Source of the DNA: Pantoea conspicua
GTDB taxonomy: Bacteria; Pseudomonadota; Gammaproteobacteria; Enterobacterales; Enterobacteriaceae
Direction: 5' to 3'
NCBI RefSeq assembly: GCF_002095315.1
Contig: NZ_MLFN01000050.1
Span: 1 to 32,273 of the forward strand
DNA: 32,273 nt
The notes beneath the pieces are model-generated. The model saw nothing but the letters and a program-made list of their open reading frames with translations, made no database searches and was not told where the DNA came from. Shown piece after piece: positions 1 to 8,693 of this stretch; the stretch's first letter is position 1, and each line of letters opens with the position of its first letter. The translations under genes were made by a program, and so were the position numbers.

Positions 1-104
1 CGCCCAGGCCTCCACTATTGTGCCCTTTTTAACAACACGCACTGAAGTTTCAGAGCAGGCGGGGGCCGCTCAGGGGCAGGCAATCCGCAGCGCTGAACAG
101 AATG

Positions 105-230
105 AGTCGGCCAGGAGAGCCCGCAGGACGCGGGCGAAAGGCGGGGCGGCACAGGATGTGCCTTCCCCGGCGATCCGCCAGGCAGACGAATGAAGTGAAG
201 GTACCGCGCAGCGGCGCGAGGACCGCCAGC
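105..230 (+). other. GC-rich gene-free stretch with GGA-loop hairpins (possible CsrA-binding RNA or repeat element)
   Basis: Positions 1-348 hold no convincing gene. Seen on the + strand: hairpin 119-135 (GCCCGC, loop AGGAC, GCGGGC) and hairpin 148-162 (GGCAC, loop AGGAT, GTGCC), the latter enclosed by GGGG 143-146 and CCCC 165-168. A weaker hairpin, GCGG 211-214 with CCGC 223-226, has AGGA in its loop, and a fourth AGGA lies at 113-116. CsrA/RsmA is known to bind GGA in hairpin loops, and CACAGGATGTG is close to its selected consensus. Whether this is a small RNA, a 3' UTR or a dispersed intergenic repeat cannot be decided here. No clear promoter or terminator brackets it. Confidence 0.4.
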
Positions 231-348
231 CCCTGAGCGGCACCAGACTGCGTTATCACCGGTCGCTTAACTGACAGACATTACGCCCATCGGCTGCTGT
301 TTTACTTTTCTGAGGGTTATCCGCTGCTGACGAGAATCAGTGCAACGG

Positions 349-1167
349 CTACTTCTGACGCGGATAGGCGTCGCTGTTAACCCAGGCGTGATCTTTCTCC
401 CAGGTAAACTTCCACAGCCGCACCGGCCCGGCCATCACGTTCAGGTAGTAGTTGTTGTAACCCGCCAGCGTCGCCACCGGATGATAGCCACGCGGTACCA
501 TCACCACATCGCGATTGTAGGGTGCCATGCAGGCATCCAGCGAGCGATCGTCGGTGTAAACCCGCTGCATGGCGAAACCCGGTTCCGGATCGAAACGGTG
601 ATAATAGGTCTCTTCCAGATAGGTTTCGTCTTCGCTCTCTTCCTGATCGTGCTTGTGGCTGGGATAAGAGCTGGTGTCGCCCTCATCGGTGTAGACTTCC
701 ACCACCAGCAGACTGTCAGCGGGTTTATTATCCGGCAGAATATTGTGGACCAGCCGCTGATTACGCCCTTTCCCGCGATGCTCAACGCCGACATCCTCAG
801 GTGCAATCAGCCGCGCAGGCAGGTTGCCGTGACCCGGCGCGCTACACACTGCCAGCTCCAGATCGCTGTCGGCCTGCACCTCTACTTCATCGTCATGCGG
901 CACATAGACTGACCACGGCGGCACGCGCTCAAACGGTGACATGCGCTTTCCGATGCCTGGAAATTCCGCATGACGGGTTTTAACCGAGGCCAGTCCGGCA
1001 ACTAATACCAGGCACAGCTCTTTATCACCGCTGCTGAGCCGCAGGGTTTCGCCCTTTTTCAACAGATAAGCGTCGAATCCGACATAACGCCAGCCGGCGC
1101 GCTCCGGTGTAACGTGCTGAATGCGCCCCTGGCTGTCTGGTGCTTGTGCTTTCGAAAGTAAAGACAT
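349..1167 (-). CDS. iolB: 5-deoxy-glucuronate isomerase IolB
   Basis: IolB isomerises 5-deoxy-D-glucuronate to 2-deoxy-5-keto-D-gluconate in cytoplasmic myo-inositol catabolism. The protein is 272 residues, the usual length for the KduI/IolB cupin family. Candidate metal ligands lie in the SHKHDQE segment (H171, H173), in EETYYH (H190), and at H229 in GYHP. The frame stays open upstream, but the start at 1167 (MSLLSKAQ) is chosen because GAGGAGG sits just 5' of it. The gene lies downstream of iolA on the same strand, 136 bp away, with a strong hairpin between them, so co-transcription is likely. No other iol genes (iolC, D, E, G, R) are in the window. The family call is secure from overall similarity. 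Confidence 0.93.
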   Translation of the reverse strand: MSLLSKAQAPDSQGRIQHVTPERAGWRYVGFDAYLLKKGETLRLSSGDKELCLVLVAGLASVKTRHAEFPGIGKRMSPFERVPPWSVYVPHDDEVEVQADSDLELAVCSAPGHGNLPARLIAPEDVGVEHRGKGRNQRLVHNILPDNKPADSLLVVEVYTDEGDTSSYPSHKHDQEESEDETYLEETYYHRFDPEPGFAMQRVYTDDRSLDACMAPYNRDVVMVPRGYHPVATLAGYNNYYLNVMAGPVRLWKFTWEKDHAWVNSDAYPRQK

Positions 1168-1244
1168 CCCCTTCCTCCTCTCTGTCATGCTTACGTGCCC
1201 GCCGTGACCGTGACCCGGATTTAACCGGGCAACGAAAACCGGAT

Positions 1245-1276
1245 ACCGGCAGGCCAATGCAAGGCGGCCTGCCGGT
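1245..1276 (-). other. Perfect inverted repeat between iolA and iolB
   Basis: ACCGGCAGGCC (1245-1255) pairs perfectly with GGCCTGCCGGT (1266-1276), an 11-bp stem with a 10-nt loop in the iolA-iolB gap. No run of Ts follows on the minus strand, so it does not look like an intrinsic terminator. It could be an mRNA-stabilising or processing hairpin that sets different iolA and iolB levels. A smaller hairpin (CCCGG/CCGGG) lies near 1214-1229. Confidence 0.6.
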
Positions 1277-1303
1277 CTGGCACGTTAAACAGCGTGCATT
1301 GAA

Positions 1304-2809
1304 TTAACTGAGCGTTGGCATACTGAATTCAGAAACGGTCTGCTGACCCGCTGGCCAGCGCACCGTGGCGGTTTTCATGCGGGTGTAGAAGCGCACACCG
1401 TCCGGACCGTGGACGTTGAGCGCACCGAACACCGAGCGCTTCCAGCCACCAAAGCTGTGAAACGCCATCGGCACCGGCACCGGCACATTCACGCCGACCA
1501 TGCCCGCTTCAACGTTCTGGACAAATTCACGCGCAGTATTGCCGTTACTGGTGAAGATCGCACTGCCGTTGCCGAACTCATGGCTGTTGACCAGCTGTAA
1601 CGCACTGTCGTAGTCCGGTGCACGCATAATGCTCAGCACCGGGCCAAAAATCTCTTCACGCCAGATCACCATGTCAGAGGTGACGTTATCAAACAGCGTG
1701 CCGCCGACGTAGTAACCCTCAGCGTGACCCGCCACCTGAACGTTGCGGCCATCGACCACCAGCTTCGCGCCTTCCTGCTCGCCTTTATCGATGTAGCCGA
1801 GCACTTTCTTCTGATGCGCTGCGGAAACCACCGGTCCCATCTCATTCTCGTCAGCGCCTTTATTGATGCCAGGACCAATGCGCAGCGCGTTTACCAGCGG
1901 CGTCAGGCGGGCGATCAGTTTGTCAGCCGTATCGTCACCCACCGCGACCACCACCGGCAGAGCCATACAGCGCTCGCCCGCTGAGCCAAACGCGCCGCCC
2001 ATAATGGCGTTCACGGTGGCATCCAGATCGGCATCCGGCATCACGATGGCGTGGTTTTTGGCTGCGCCAAACGCCTGCACTCGTTTTCCGTGAGCGCTGG
2101 CGGTTTTGTAGATGTGCTCAGCGACGCCGGATGAACCGACAAAGCTCACTGCCGCGATGCGCGGATCTTTATACAACTGTTCAGCATCATCGTTGGAGCT
2201 GTGAACGACGTTGAACACGCCATCCGGCAGACCCGCTTCGGTCAGCAGTTCCGCCATGCGTACCGCTGCACTCGGATCGAGCGCCGGCGGCTTCAGGATA
2301 AAGGTATTGCCGCAGGCCAGGGCGATCGGGAACATCCACAACGGCACCATCGCCGGGAAGTTGAACGGGGTAATCCCGGCGACGACACCTACTGGCTGCA
2401 TCAGCGAGTAGCTGTCCACGCCGCTGCCGACGTTCGGTGAATATTCGCCTTTCAGCAGATGCGGGATGCCGCAGGCAAACTCAATCACTTCAATGCCGCG
2501 GGTCAGTTCACCCAGTGCATCAGACCAGACTTTGCCGTGTTCCGAGACGATCAGCGCAGCCAGCTCATCGCGGTGTTGTTCCATCAGCGCTTTGAAATTG
2601 AACAGCACGCGGGCGCGGCGCAGCGGTGAGGTTTTCGACCAGGCCGGAAAAGCGTTGTGTGCAACCTCAATCGCATGAGCCACTTCATCAGCGGTGCTTT
2701 GCGTCAGTTCACGTACCACTTTGCCGGTTGCCGGATCGTAAACCGGGATGGTTTCGTTGCTGGCGCTGAAGGTGGTTTTACCGCCAATAAAGTTTCCTGT
2801 GATCGTCAT
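1304..2809 (-). CDS. iolA: CoA-acylating methylmalonate/malonate-semialdehyde dehydrogenase IolA (MmsA)
   Basis: This enzyme oxidises malonate semialdehyde (end of inositol degradation) or methylmalonate semialdehyde (valine degradation) to acetyl- or propionyl-CoA with NAD+ and CoA. The protein is 501 residues, typical of MmsA. The ALDH fold is evident: TPFNFP with N150, the nucleotide-binding region near FVGSSGVAEHIY, and catalytic C281 in GSAGERCMA. The motif FGAAKNH replaces the usual ALDH general-base glutamate segment, as expected for the CoA-dependent members. The start at 2809 has AAAGAGG upstream at good spacing. It is probably the promoter-proximal gene of an iolA-iolB unit and is divergent from the IolI-like gene. 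The iol assignment rests on the adjacent iolB; on sequence alone mmsA would be equally valid. Confidence 0.93.
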   Translation of the reverse strand: MTITGNFIGGKTTFSASNETIPVYDPATGKVVRELTQSTADEVAHAIEVAHNAFPAWSKTSPLRRARVLFNFKALMEQHRDELAALIVSEHGKVWSDALGELTRGIEVIEFACGIPHLLKGEYSPNVGSGVDSYSLMQPVGVVAGITPFNFPAMVPLWMFPIALACGNTFILKPPALDPSAAVRMAELLTEAGLPDGVFNVVHSSNDDAEQLYKDPRIAAVSFVGSSGVAEHIYKTASAHGKRVQAFGAAKNHAIVMPDADLDATVNAIMGGAFGSAGERCMALPVVVAVGDDTADKLIARLTPLVNALRIGPGINKGADENEMGPVVSAAHQKKVLGYIDKGEQEGAKLVVDGRNVQVAGHAEGYYVGGTLFDNVTSDMVIWREEIFGPVLSIMRAPDYDSALQLVNSHEFGNGSAIFTSNGNTAREFVQNVEAGMVGVNVPVPVPMAFHSFGGWKRSVFGALNVHGPDGVRFYTRMKTATVRWPAGQQTVSEFSMPTLS

Positions 2810-3237
2810 GATGTTGCCTCTTTAAAGGGTTAAGTTCCCTGCAGACTTACTGTGCGGCCTGTCCCGCTGTCTGATCAGGCAAACCTGAAAGCGTGCTATG
2901 AAGCTATTACAGTGGAACAAATTTTTCAAATAGATATTTTTGGAAAATTTACTTTTAGCGGCACAGATCGCATTTTTCTGGTCAGTGAGGCAACAGGATC
3001 TGAGAAGCGATGAAATCCAGCCAGTCAGGGTGCTGCAACGGTGTCAGCTAACCTGGCTCAGGCGTCTGAAAGCGGCGTTTTTTGCAGGCCCGATCCGGTT
3101 TTGCTTATACAGGCTGAAACGGAATATGAAATTAATGCGAGGCTGATCTAATAATTGTCATTTCATAATTCATAAATAATGAAATAAATGTTCTCTTTAG
3201 CCCCATCTCTCACGCTTCCTGTCAACGGAGTCGCCGT
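2810..3237. promoter_or_regulatory. Divergent control region between iolA and the IolI-like gene
   Basis: This 428-bp AT-rich region has no gene. Two sites stand out. GGAA-CAAATT-TTTC at 2914-2927 is a near match to the GGAA-N6-TTCC pattern described, as I recall, for RpiR-type IolR repressors. ATTTCAT 3160-3166 with ATGAAAT 3179-3185 is a 7-bp inverted repeat about 55 bp before the IolI-like start. Both are operator candidates only; neither a -10/-35 pair nor binding has been shown. Confidence 0.4.
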
Positions 3238-4053
3238 ATGGCCATCGATCCCACCCGCTTCTGTATTAACCGTAAAATTGCGCCCCGCCTCTCACTGGAG
3301 GCCTTCTTCCAGCTGGTGCACCGGCTCGGACTGAGCAAGGTTGAACTGCGTAATGACATGCCGGGCGGCAAAGTTACTGACGGCCTCAGTGCCGATCAGC
3401 TGCGCGCGCTGACCGACAAATATCATATCGATATCATCACCATTAACGCGCTCTATCCGTTTAACCGCATCGATGATGACCTGCTGACCCGTGCTGAGGC
3501 GCTGTTACAGGAAGCACAACGGATTGGTGCCCGCGCGCTGGTGATGTGTCCGCTGAATGAGGGTATCACCGTGTCGCCGCAACAGACCCTGGCGGCGATG
3601 CAGCAACTGGCACCGCGCTTTGCGCATTACGGCATTCAGGGACTGGTGGAGCCGCTGGGCTTTCCGGTCAGCTCACTGCGTTCGACGGTGCAGGCACAAC
3701 AGCTGATTGCGGAGGCGGAGGTGCCATTTAAGCTGGTGCTGGATACTTTCCATCATCACCTTTATGAGCAGGCTGAACAGGAGTTTCCGGCCAGCATCGA
3801 CATTGAGCAAATCGGGCTGGTGCATCTCTCCGGCGTGGAAGATTTGCGCCCGACCGCTGAACTGACGGATGAAGAGCGGGTGATGCTAAGTGACAGTGAT
3901 GTCCTGAACAGCGTGGTGCAGGTGAAGCGGCTGGAGATGCTCGGCTACAAGGGGATTTACGCCTTTGAGCCTTTCTCAAGCCAGCTTGAGCGCTGGACGC
4001 CTGCGGAGATTGAACGCCAGATTCGCCACAGTATCGAACTGCTACAGGCCTGA
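3238..4053 (+). CDS. IolI-like sugar-phosphate isomerase/epimerase (TIM barrel, AP-endonuclease family 2)
   Basis: This cytoplasmic TIM-barrel protein of 271 residues resembles 2-keto-myo-inositol isomerase IolI in length and in its landmark segments. The expected divalent-metal ligands are present in order: E138 (LVEPLGFP), D169 (LVLDTFHHH), H196 (LVHLSG) and E244 (AFEPFSSQ). LTDEERV near residue 210 also matches IolI-type proteins. The start at 3238 follows CGGAG at usable spacing, and a strong terminator follows the gene. Divergence from iolA supports a role in inositol or inositol-isomer catabolism, for example interconversion of ketoinositols. The exact substrate is inferred; related barrels include IolE/IolH and hydroxypyruvate isomerase, so no symbol is assigned. 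Confidence 0.75.
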   Translation: MAIDPTRFCINRKIAPRLSLEAFFQLVHRLGLSKVELRNDMPGGKVTDGLSADQLRALTDKYHIDIITINALYPFNRIDDDLLTRAEALLQEAQRIGARALVMCPLNEGITVSPQQTLAAMQQLAPRFAHYGIQGLVEPLGFPVSSLRSTVQAQQLIAEAEVPFKLVLDTFHHHLYEQAEQEFPASIDIEQIGLVHLSGVEDLRPTAELTDEERVMLSDSDVLNSVVQVKRLEMLGYKGIYAFEPFSSQLERWTPAEIERQIRHSIELLQA

Positions 4054-4115
4054 AACCGGCTGCGGGGAAGTGACCTCGTGCCAACCGATTCTTATCTGTG
4101 TCTGAAAAGACGTTT

Positions 4116-4138
4116 GGCCCCGGTCGGGGCCTTTTTTT
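4116..4138 (+). terminator. Intrinsic terminator of the IolI-like gene
   Basis: GGCCCC (4116-4121), loop GGTC, GGGGCC (4126-4131), then seven Ts (4132-4138). This is a textbook + strand terminator whose T run reaches the last base of the convergent yhhS. Confidence 0.9.
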
Positions 4139-5355
4139 CAGCGCCGATCCGGCTCTGTCACCAGTTGCCTGAACTGCAGACGCAGGGTGCAGAAGAAAGC
4201 CAGACAGACCAGCAGTGCCGTCAGCAGATAGACCTGAGAAACCCCGGCATAGCTCATGATCAGCCCGGCAATGGGCCCGGTAATGCCCAGCGACAGATCC
4301 ATAAAGGCGGTGTAGGTGGCCAGTGCGCTGCCCTGGTTTTGCTGCGGCACCACTTTTACCGCCACAACACCCAATGCCGGGAACACCAGCGAGAAACCGG
4401 CACCGGTAAGAAAGGCACCCGCTTTAGCCATCCACGGATCGCCTGCGGCGGCCACCAGAAACAGCCCGGCGGCTTCAACCGCCAGACAGAGGCTGGCGAC
4501 CCGTAAACCGCCATGACGGTTGATGGCATTTGGAAACAGCAGCCGCGCCCCGACAAACGCCCCACTGAACAGCGACAGCGCAAAGGCCGCGCCTTCCCAG
4601 CCCTTATCCTGATAAAACAGCGTAATAAACGTGGCGATGACGCCGAAACCGGCCGAGCCCATCGCCAGAATAGCGCCGAAGCCAGCGATTTTTCCCAGCA
4701 CCGCACGGAACGGCAGCGGCCTGCCTTTACTGCCTTTCACCGCCGGACGCGGCACTGCCCCGGCAATCCCCACCAGACAGATGGCAATGATGATCCCTGA
4801 CAGCCACAGCAGGCCGCCGAGCCGGTAGATCAGCACGCCAAGCGGCGCGCCAATCGCCATCGCGCCGTAGGTGACGATGCCGTTCCAGGAGATCACCCGG
4901 CCAATGTGCAACGAACCGACCCGCGCCACGCCCCACAATGAGGTGCCGGTACCGGTGAAGCTCTGACCTACACCGAGGATCAACCGGCCGATGCAGAGTA
5001 ACGTCAGGCTCAGCAGTGGACGGTCGAGCGTCAGCGCCGCCAGCAGGATACAGACGCCGCTGATCAGACAGCCCACCAGCCCCACCACCACCACTTTCTT
5101 CGGTCCCCAGAGATCGGCATAGCGACCGGCATGCGGCCGGCTCAGCAACGTCGCCACATATTGCAGGCTGATCACTAATCCGGCCCAGAAAGCGCTATAG
5201 CCCAGCGTGTCATGTACCCATCCCGGCAGGATTGCCAGCGGCAGACCAATGGTAAGATAACTGGCAAAGTTGTAGATCACGATGGAGAGGATCAGCAGGG
5301 AGATTTTTACGCTACCGGATGCAGAACCCGGCTCTGCTGCAGGTTGGTCAGGCAT
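4138..5355 (-). CDS. yhhS: Major facilitator superfamily transporter YhhS
   Basis: This is a 405-residue inner-membrane MFS protein with about 12 hydrophobic segments, the same length as E. coli YhhS. Recognisable stretches include NFASYLTIGLPLA near the N-terminus, the SRPHAGRYAD loop-2 signature, GRVISWNGIVTYGAMA, and GFSLVFPALGVVAVK in the second half. The physiological substrate is not settled; an efflux role has been proposed for the family. The start at 5355 (MPDQPAAE) aligns with the E. coli start although its Shine-Dalgarno is weak. It is divergent from yhhT, as the paired names in E. coli would suggest. Confidence 0.9.
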   Translation of the reverse strand: MPDQPAAEPGSASGSVKISLLILSIVIYNFASYLTIGLPLAILPGWVHDTLGYSAFWAGLVISLQYVATLLSRPHAGRYADLWGPKKVVVVGLVGCLISGVCILLAALTLDRPLLSLTLLCIGRLILGVGQSFTGTGTSLWGVARVGSLHIGRVISWNGIVTYGAMAIGAPLGVLIYRLGGLLWLSGIIIAICLVGIAGAVPRPAVKGSKGRPLPFRAVLGKIAGFGAILAMGSAGFGVIATFITLFYQDKGWEGAAFALSLFSGAFVGARLLFPNAINRHGGLRVASLCLAVEAAGLFLVAAAGDPWMAKAGAFLTGAGFSLVFPALGVVAVKVVPQQNQGSALATYTAFMDLSLGITGPIAGLIMSYAGVSQVYLLTALLVCLAFFCTLRLQFRQLVTEPDRR

Positions 5356-5610
5356 GAATCATTGCACTCGTAGTCGGCTGAAAGCTAAAGGTTAATGATT
5401 AACTATACCCGCTTTCGCCTGGCGCGCATCAGAGCGGCGGTGCAACCGGCAATATTATCCGGCCAGACGGGAGATGCTGTGCAGCAGACAGCCTGATCAC
5501 CGGCGGGTGCAAACCCGGCTTTCCGCCCGCCAGAACTGCCGGTTATTTTTACCGTTTCTCTGATAAATCAGCTTGTTAATTTTACTTCAGCTACACTTTC
5601 ATCAGCCAAT
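5356..5610. promoter_or_regulatory. yhhS-yhhT divergent promoter region with a 13-bp palindrome
   Basis: GTTAATGATTAAC at 5391-5403 is a perfect palindrome around a central base, about 35 bp upstream of yhhS and flanked by AT-rich DNA that could form a promoter. It is a plausible repressor site with no known owner. Nearer yhhT, GGCGGG and CCCGCC (about 5503-5531) can form a GC-rich hairpin. Confidence 0.4.
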
Positions 5611-6684
5611 TTGCGTGATGGGAGAGGGAATGAGCGAGCTGCAACGGGAAAAATCGGACAAAATATTTTGATCAAACTGGCGATGCTGGTGATTATCCTC
5701 GCTGGCGTGCGGGCCGCGTCCGATATTCTGGTGCCGCTGTTGCTGGCGGCCTTCTTTGCCATTGTGCTCAACCCGCTGGTCACCCTGCTGATGCGGCGCG
5801 GCTTCCGGCGTGGGCTGGCGATTACCCTGGTGATTACCGTGATCTTCTTCGTCATTCTGTTGCTTGGTGCGGTACTGGCCAGCTCCATGAGTGAGTTTTA
5901 CGATCTCTATCCGCAACTGCGCGCTACCATGGAACAGAAAATGGCGATATTGCAGCATCTGGCGGCCGGTTTTCACCTCAATATCTCTACCGATGCGTTG
6001 ATTCAGCACTTTGACCCGAACACCATGATGAACCTGGCGACGGTGGCGCTGAGCGGTTTTTCCGGCGCAATGACCAACACGGTGCTGCTGGTTCTGACCG
6101 TGGTGTTTATGCTGTTTGAAGTGCATCACCTGCCCTACAAAATGCGTAATGCGCTGGTTAATCCTAAAATCCGCATCGCCGGGCTGCACAAAGCGCTGAA
6201 AGGGGTCACACACTATCTGGCGCTGAAGACGGTGGTGAGTCTGGTAACCGGCCTGTCGGTCTGGCTCAGCCTTTATCTGCTGGACGTAAAATTTGCGCTG
6301 CTGTGGGGCGTCGTGGCGTTTATCCTCAATTTTATTCCCAATATCGGGCCGATCATCGCCGGCATCCCGCCCTTTTTACAGGCGCTGCTGCTGAACAGCC
6401 TGTTTGATGCGGCAATGGTCGCCGCACTGTTTACTGCTATTCATATGGTGTTCGGCAATATGCTGGAGCCGCGCCTGATGGGCCGGGGACTGGGTTTATC
6501 CACCCTGGTGGTGTTTCTGTCGTTGGTGTTCTGGGGCTGGCTGCTCGGTCCGGTCGGGATGCTGTTATCAGTGCCGCTCACCAGCATTACCAAAATCCTG
6601 ATGGAGACCACGCCAGGCGGCAGCCGGCTGGCGATTATGCTGGGTACCGGGCGGCCGAAACGGGCGCGCGGCTTAACCAAGTAA
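5611..6684 (+). CDS. yhhT: AI-2E family transporter YhhT (start probably frameshifted)
   Basis: This inner-membrane protein of the AI-2E exporter/PerM family (UPF0118) closely tracks E. coli YhhT. Matching segments are LLLAAFFAIVLNPLV, VVFMLFEVHHLPYKMR, the conserved NFIPNIGPIIAGIPP, and the C-terminal WGWLLGPVGMLLSVPLTS. The transported substrate is unknown. The open frame begins at a TTG at 5611 with no ribosome-binding site. A much better start, ATG at 5630 behind GGGAGAGGG, reads MSELQREKSDK and then stops; adding one A to the four-A run at 5660-5663 would join it to NILIKLAML. The listed start is therefore only the formal one, and the true protein probably begins at 5630 with a one-base deletion in this sequence. 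The body of the gene is intact. Confidence 0.88.
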   Translation: MRDGRGNERAATGKIGQNILIKLAMLVIILAGVRAASDILVPLLLAAFFAIVLNPLVTLLMRRGFRRGLAITLVITVIFFVILLLGAVLASSMSEFYDLYPQLRATMEQKMAILQHLAAGFHLNISTDALIQHFDPNTMMNLATVALSGFSGAMTNTVLLVLTVVFMLFEVHHLPYKMRNALVNPKIRIAGLHKALKGVTHYLALKTVVSLVTGLSVWLSLYLLDVKFALLWGVVAFILNFIPNIGPIIAGIPPFLQALLLNSLFDAAMVAALFTAIHMVFGNMLEPRLMGRGLGLSTLVVFLSLVFWGWLLGPVGMLLSVPLTSITKILMETTPGGSRLAIMLGTGRPKRARGLTK

Positions 6685-7357
6685 CCGTTGCTGGACGTGG
6701 CGCAGATGGTTTTCCATTGCCTGACGGGCCGCCACTTCATCACCGGCCACGATGGCGTTAGCAATCTGCTGATGGTCAGCGTTCATCGCCAGGGCAAAAC
6801 TGTTGTCGGCAAAATGGCGCTCCAGCCGCTGGACATGCGGGGTATGGCGCTGATTCCATAACTGCTCCAGCAGTTCGCGCAGCAGATCGTTGCCACTCAT
6901 CTCACTGATCAGCAAATGGAAGCGTTTATCCTGCGCCAGAAAAGCCGCATCATTCTCCTGATACCGTTGCAGCTCAGCGGTTAGCGCCAGCAGGGCAGCA
7001 CGCTGGTGCGTGCTGCCGTTGCGCGCCGCCAGTCCTGCCAGCATCCCTTCGAACGCCTCTCTGGCCTGTAACAGATCCTGCAGGCTACAGGCTTCGCTCT
7101 CCGTTGCGGTTGCGGGCGCGGGCAGCGGCTGGGCGACAAAAAACGCCGGTGCCGGTACGGATATCGACCCAGCCCGTCATCTCCAGCGCTATCAACGCCT
7201 CACGTACCGAAGAACGGCTGACGCCCAGCTGCTTCGCCAGCTCCCGCTCCGGCGGCAGCAGGTCACCGGCGACAAATTCACCGCGCTCAATCCCCGCCAT
7301 AATGGCATTAGCAATCTGACGATAGAGACGTTCAGTTTTTACAACAGGCAGCGTCAT
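6673..7357 (-). pseudogene. GntR-family (FCD) regulator, UxuR/ExuR-like, with a +1 frameshift
   Basis: This is a DNA-binding repressor of the FadR/UxuR subfamily. The N-terminal winged helix is present (LPPERELAKQLGVSRSSVREAL), and the C-terminal FCD ligand domain lies in a second frame (ending ENHLRHVQQRLLG). The break is a run of six As on the + strand at 7138-7143. With five, the protein reads GTGVFVAQPLPAPATA and continues through SLQDLLQAREAFEGMLAGLA into the second part, giving about 227 residues. The start at 7357 (MTLPVVKT) has AAGGAG at ideal spacing. It is divergent from uxuA and probably controls it in response to a hexuronate intermediate. Real inactivation and a read error in the homopolymer are both possible. 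Confidence 0.85.
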
Positions 7358-7448
7358 CACCTTCTCCTTATTATCTGGCTTCACCGATCGCGCAGTTTGT
7401 TATGCTGCGATCCCGATCACGGCCTCATTTTGCTGGCTATCATACTCT

Positions 7449-7475
7449 TGGTCCAGCGGCCTGACCACTGGGCCA
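7449..7475. promoter_or_regulatory. Candidate GntR-type operator upstream of uxuA
   Basis: TGGTC (7449-7453) and GACCA (7463-7467) form an inverted repeat. TGGTCCA at 7449-7455 and TGGGCCA at 7469-7475 are each near-palindromic. FadR/UxuR-type regulators bind TGGT...ACCA half-sites, so this cluster, 22-48 bp before the uxuA start and between the two divergent genes, is the best operator candidate. The spacing is not canonical. The uxuA ribosome-binding site GAGGAG follows at 7487-7492. Confidence 0.4.
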
Positions 7476-7496
7476 CATCACAGTTGAGGAGTAAAC

Positions 7497-8680
7497 ATGG
7501 AACAGACATGGCGATGGTACGGTCCGAACGATCCGGTCTCTCTGGATGATGCCCGTCAGGCTGGCGCAACCGGCATCGTAACCGCACTCCACCATATTCC
7601 TAACGGCGAAATCTGGCCGGTGGAAGAGATTAAAGCCCGTCAGGCATTGCTGGCAGAAAAAGGCCTGGTCTGGTCGGTGGTAGAGAGCATCCCGGTGCAT
7701 GAATCGATCAAGACCCAGCGCGGCGACTACCAGCACTACATTGCCAACTATCAACAGTCGATACGCAACCTGGCTGCCTGTGGCGTGGATACCGTCTGCT
7801 ACAACTTCATGCCGGTACTCGACTGGACCCGTACCGATCTCGCCTGGACGCTGCCGGACGGCGCAAAAGCGCTGCGCTTTGACGCCGATGCCTTTGCCGC
7901 GTTTGAACTGCACCTGTTGCAACGACCGGGTGCCGAACAGGATTACAGCGCCGCCGAGCAGCAGGCGGCGGCCCAGCTGTTCGCCGCCATGAGCGAAGAT
8001 GACAAAACCACGCTGGTGCGCAATATTATCGCCGGTCTGCCGGGTGCCGAAGAGGGCTACACCCTGGAGCAGTTCCAGGCGCAGCTGACGCAGTATGACG
8101 GCATCGATAAAGCCCGGTTACGCGAGCATATGGCCACCTTCCTGCGGGCTATCGTGCCGGTCGCGGAAGAGGTCGGGATTAAGCTGGCGGTGCATCCGGA
8201 CGATCCACCGCGTCCGATCCTGGGCTTACCGCGGATTATCTCGACGCAGGAAGATATGCAGTGGCTGAAAGAGACGGTGGATAGTCTGCATAACGGTTTC
8301 TGCTTCTGTACCGGCTCGTATGGCGTGCGCGCTGATAACCCGCTGATTAAGATGGCGGAAGCGTACGCGACCGCATCAACTTTGTTCATCTGCGCGCCAC
8401 CAAACGTGAAACGAATCCCAACAGCTTCCACGAAGCGGCGCACCTTGCGGGCGACGTTGATATGGTTGGCGTGATTAAAGTGATTCTGGCTGAAGAGCAG
8501 CGCCGCCGTCAGGCGGGTAATCACCGGGCAATTCCGATGCGCCCCGATCACGGGCATCAGATGCTCGACGACCTGCATAAGCGCACCAATCCTGGCTATT
8601 CGGCGATCGGACGGCTGAAAGGCCTGGCGGAATTACGGGGTGTCGAAGTGGCCCTGAAACAGATCTTTTTTAACGACTGA
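7497..8680 (+). pseudogene. uxuA: Mannonate dehydratase UxuA with a single-base frameshift
   Basis: UxuA dehydrates D-mannonate to 2-keto-3-deoxy-gluconate in hexuronate catabolism. The first frame runs from ATG 7497 ([16 protein letters not shown]) through HPDDPP and [21 protein letters not shown]. Near 8361-8371 (GCGTACGCGACCGC) the reading frame shifts, and the other frame continues with [42 protein letters not shown] and [19 protein letters not shown] to the TGA at 8680. Restoring one base gives 394 residues, the E. coli UxuA length, so nothing else is missing. The C-terminal metal-site segment RPDHG is in the shifted part, so a truncated product would be inactive. A recent mutation or an assembly error is likely. 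The partner uxuB is not in the window. Confidence 0.9.
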
Positions 8681-8693
8681 GCCTGCGTCACTG

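Noticed and set aside
50..259. 69-codon minus-strand frame in the left gene-free stretch
   Set aside because: The protein is Arg/Pro/Ala-rich with no features; the DNA is better explained by hairpin structure.
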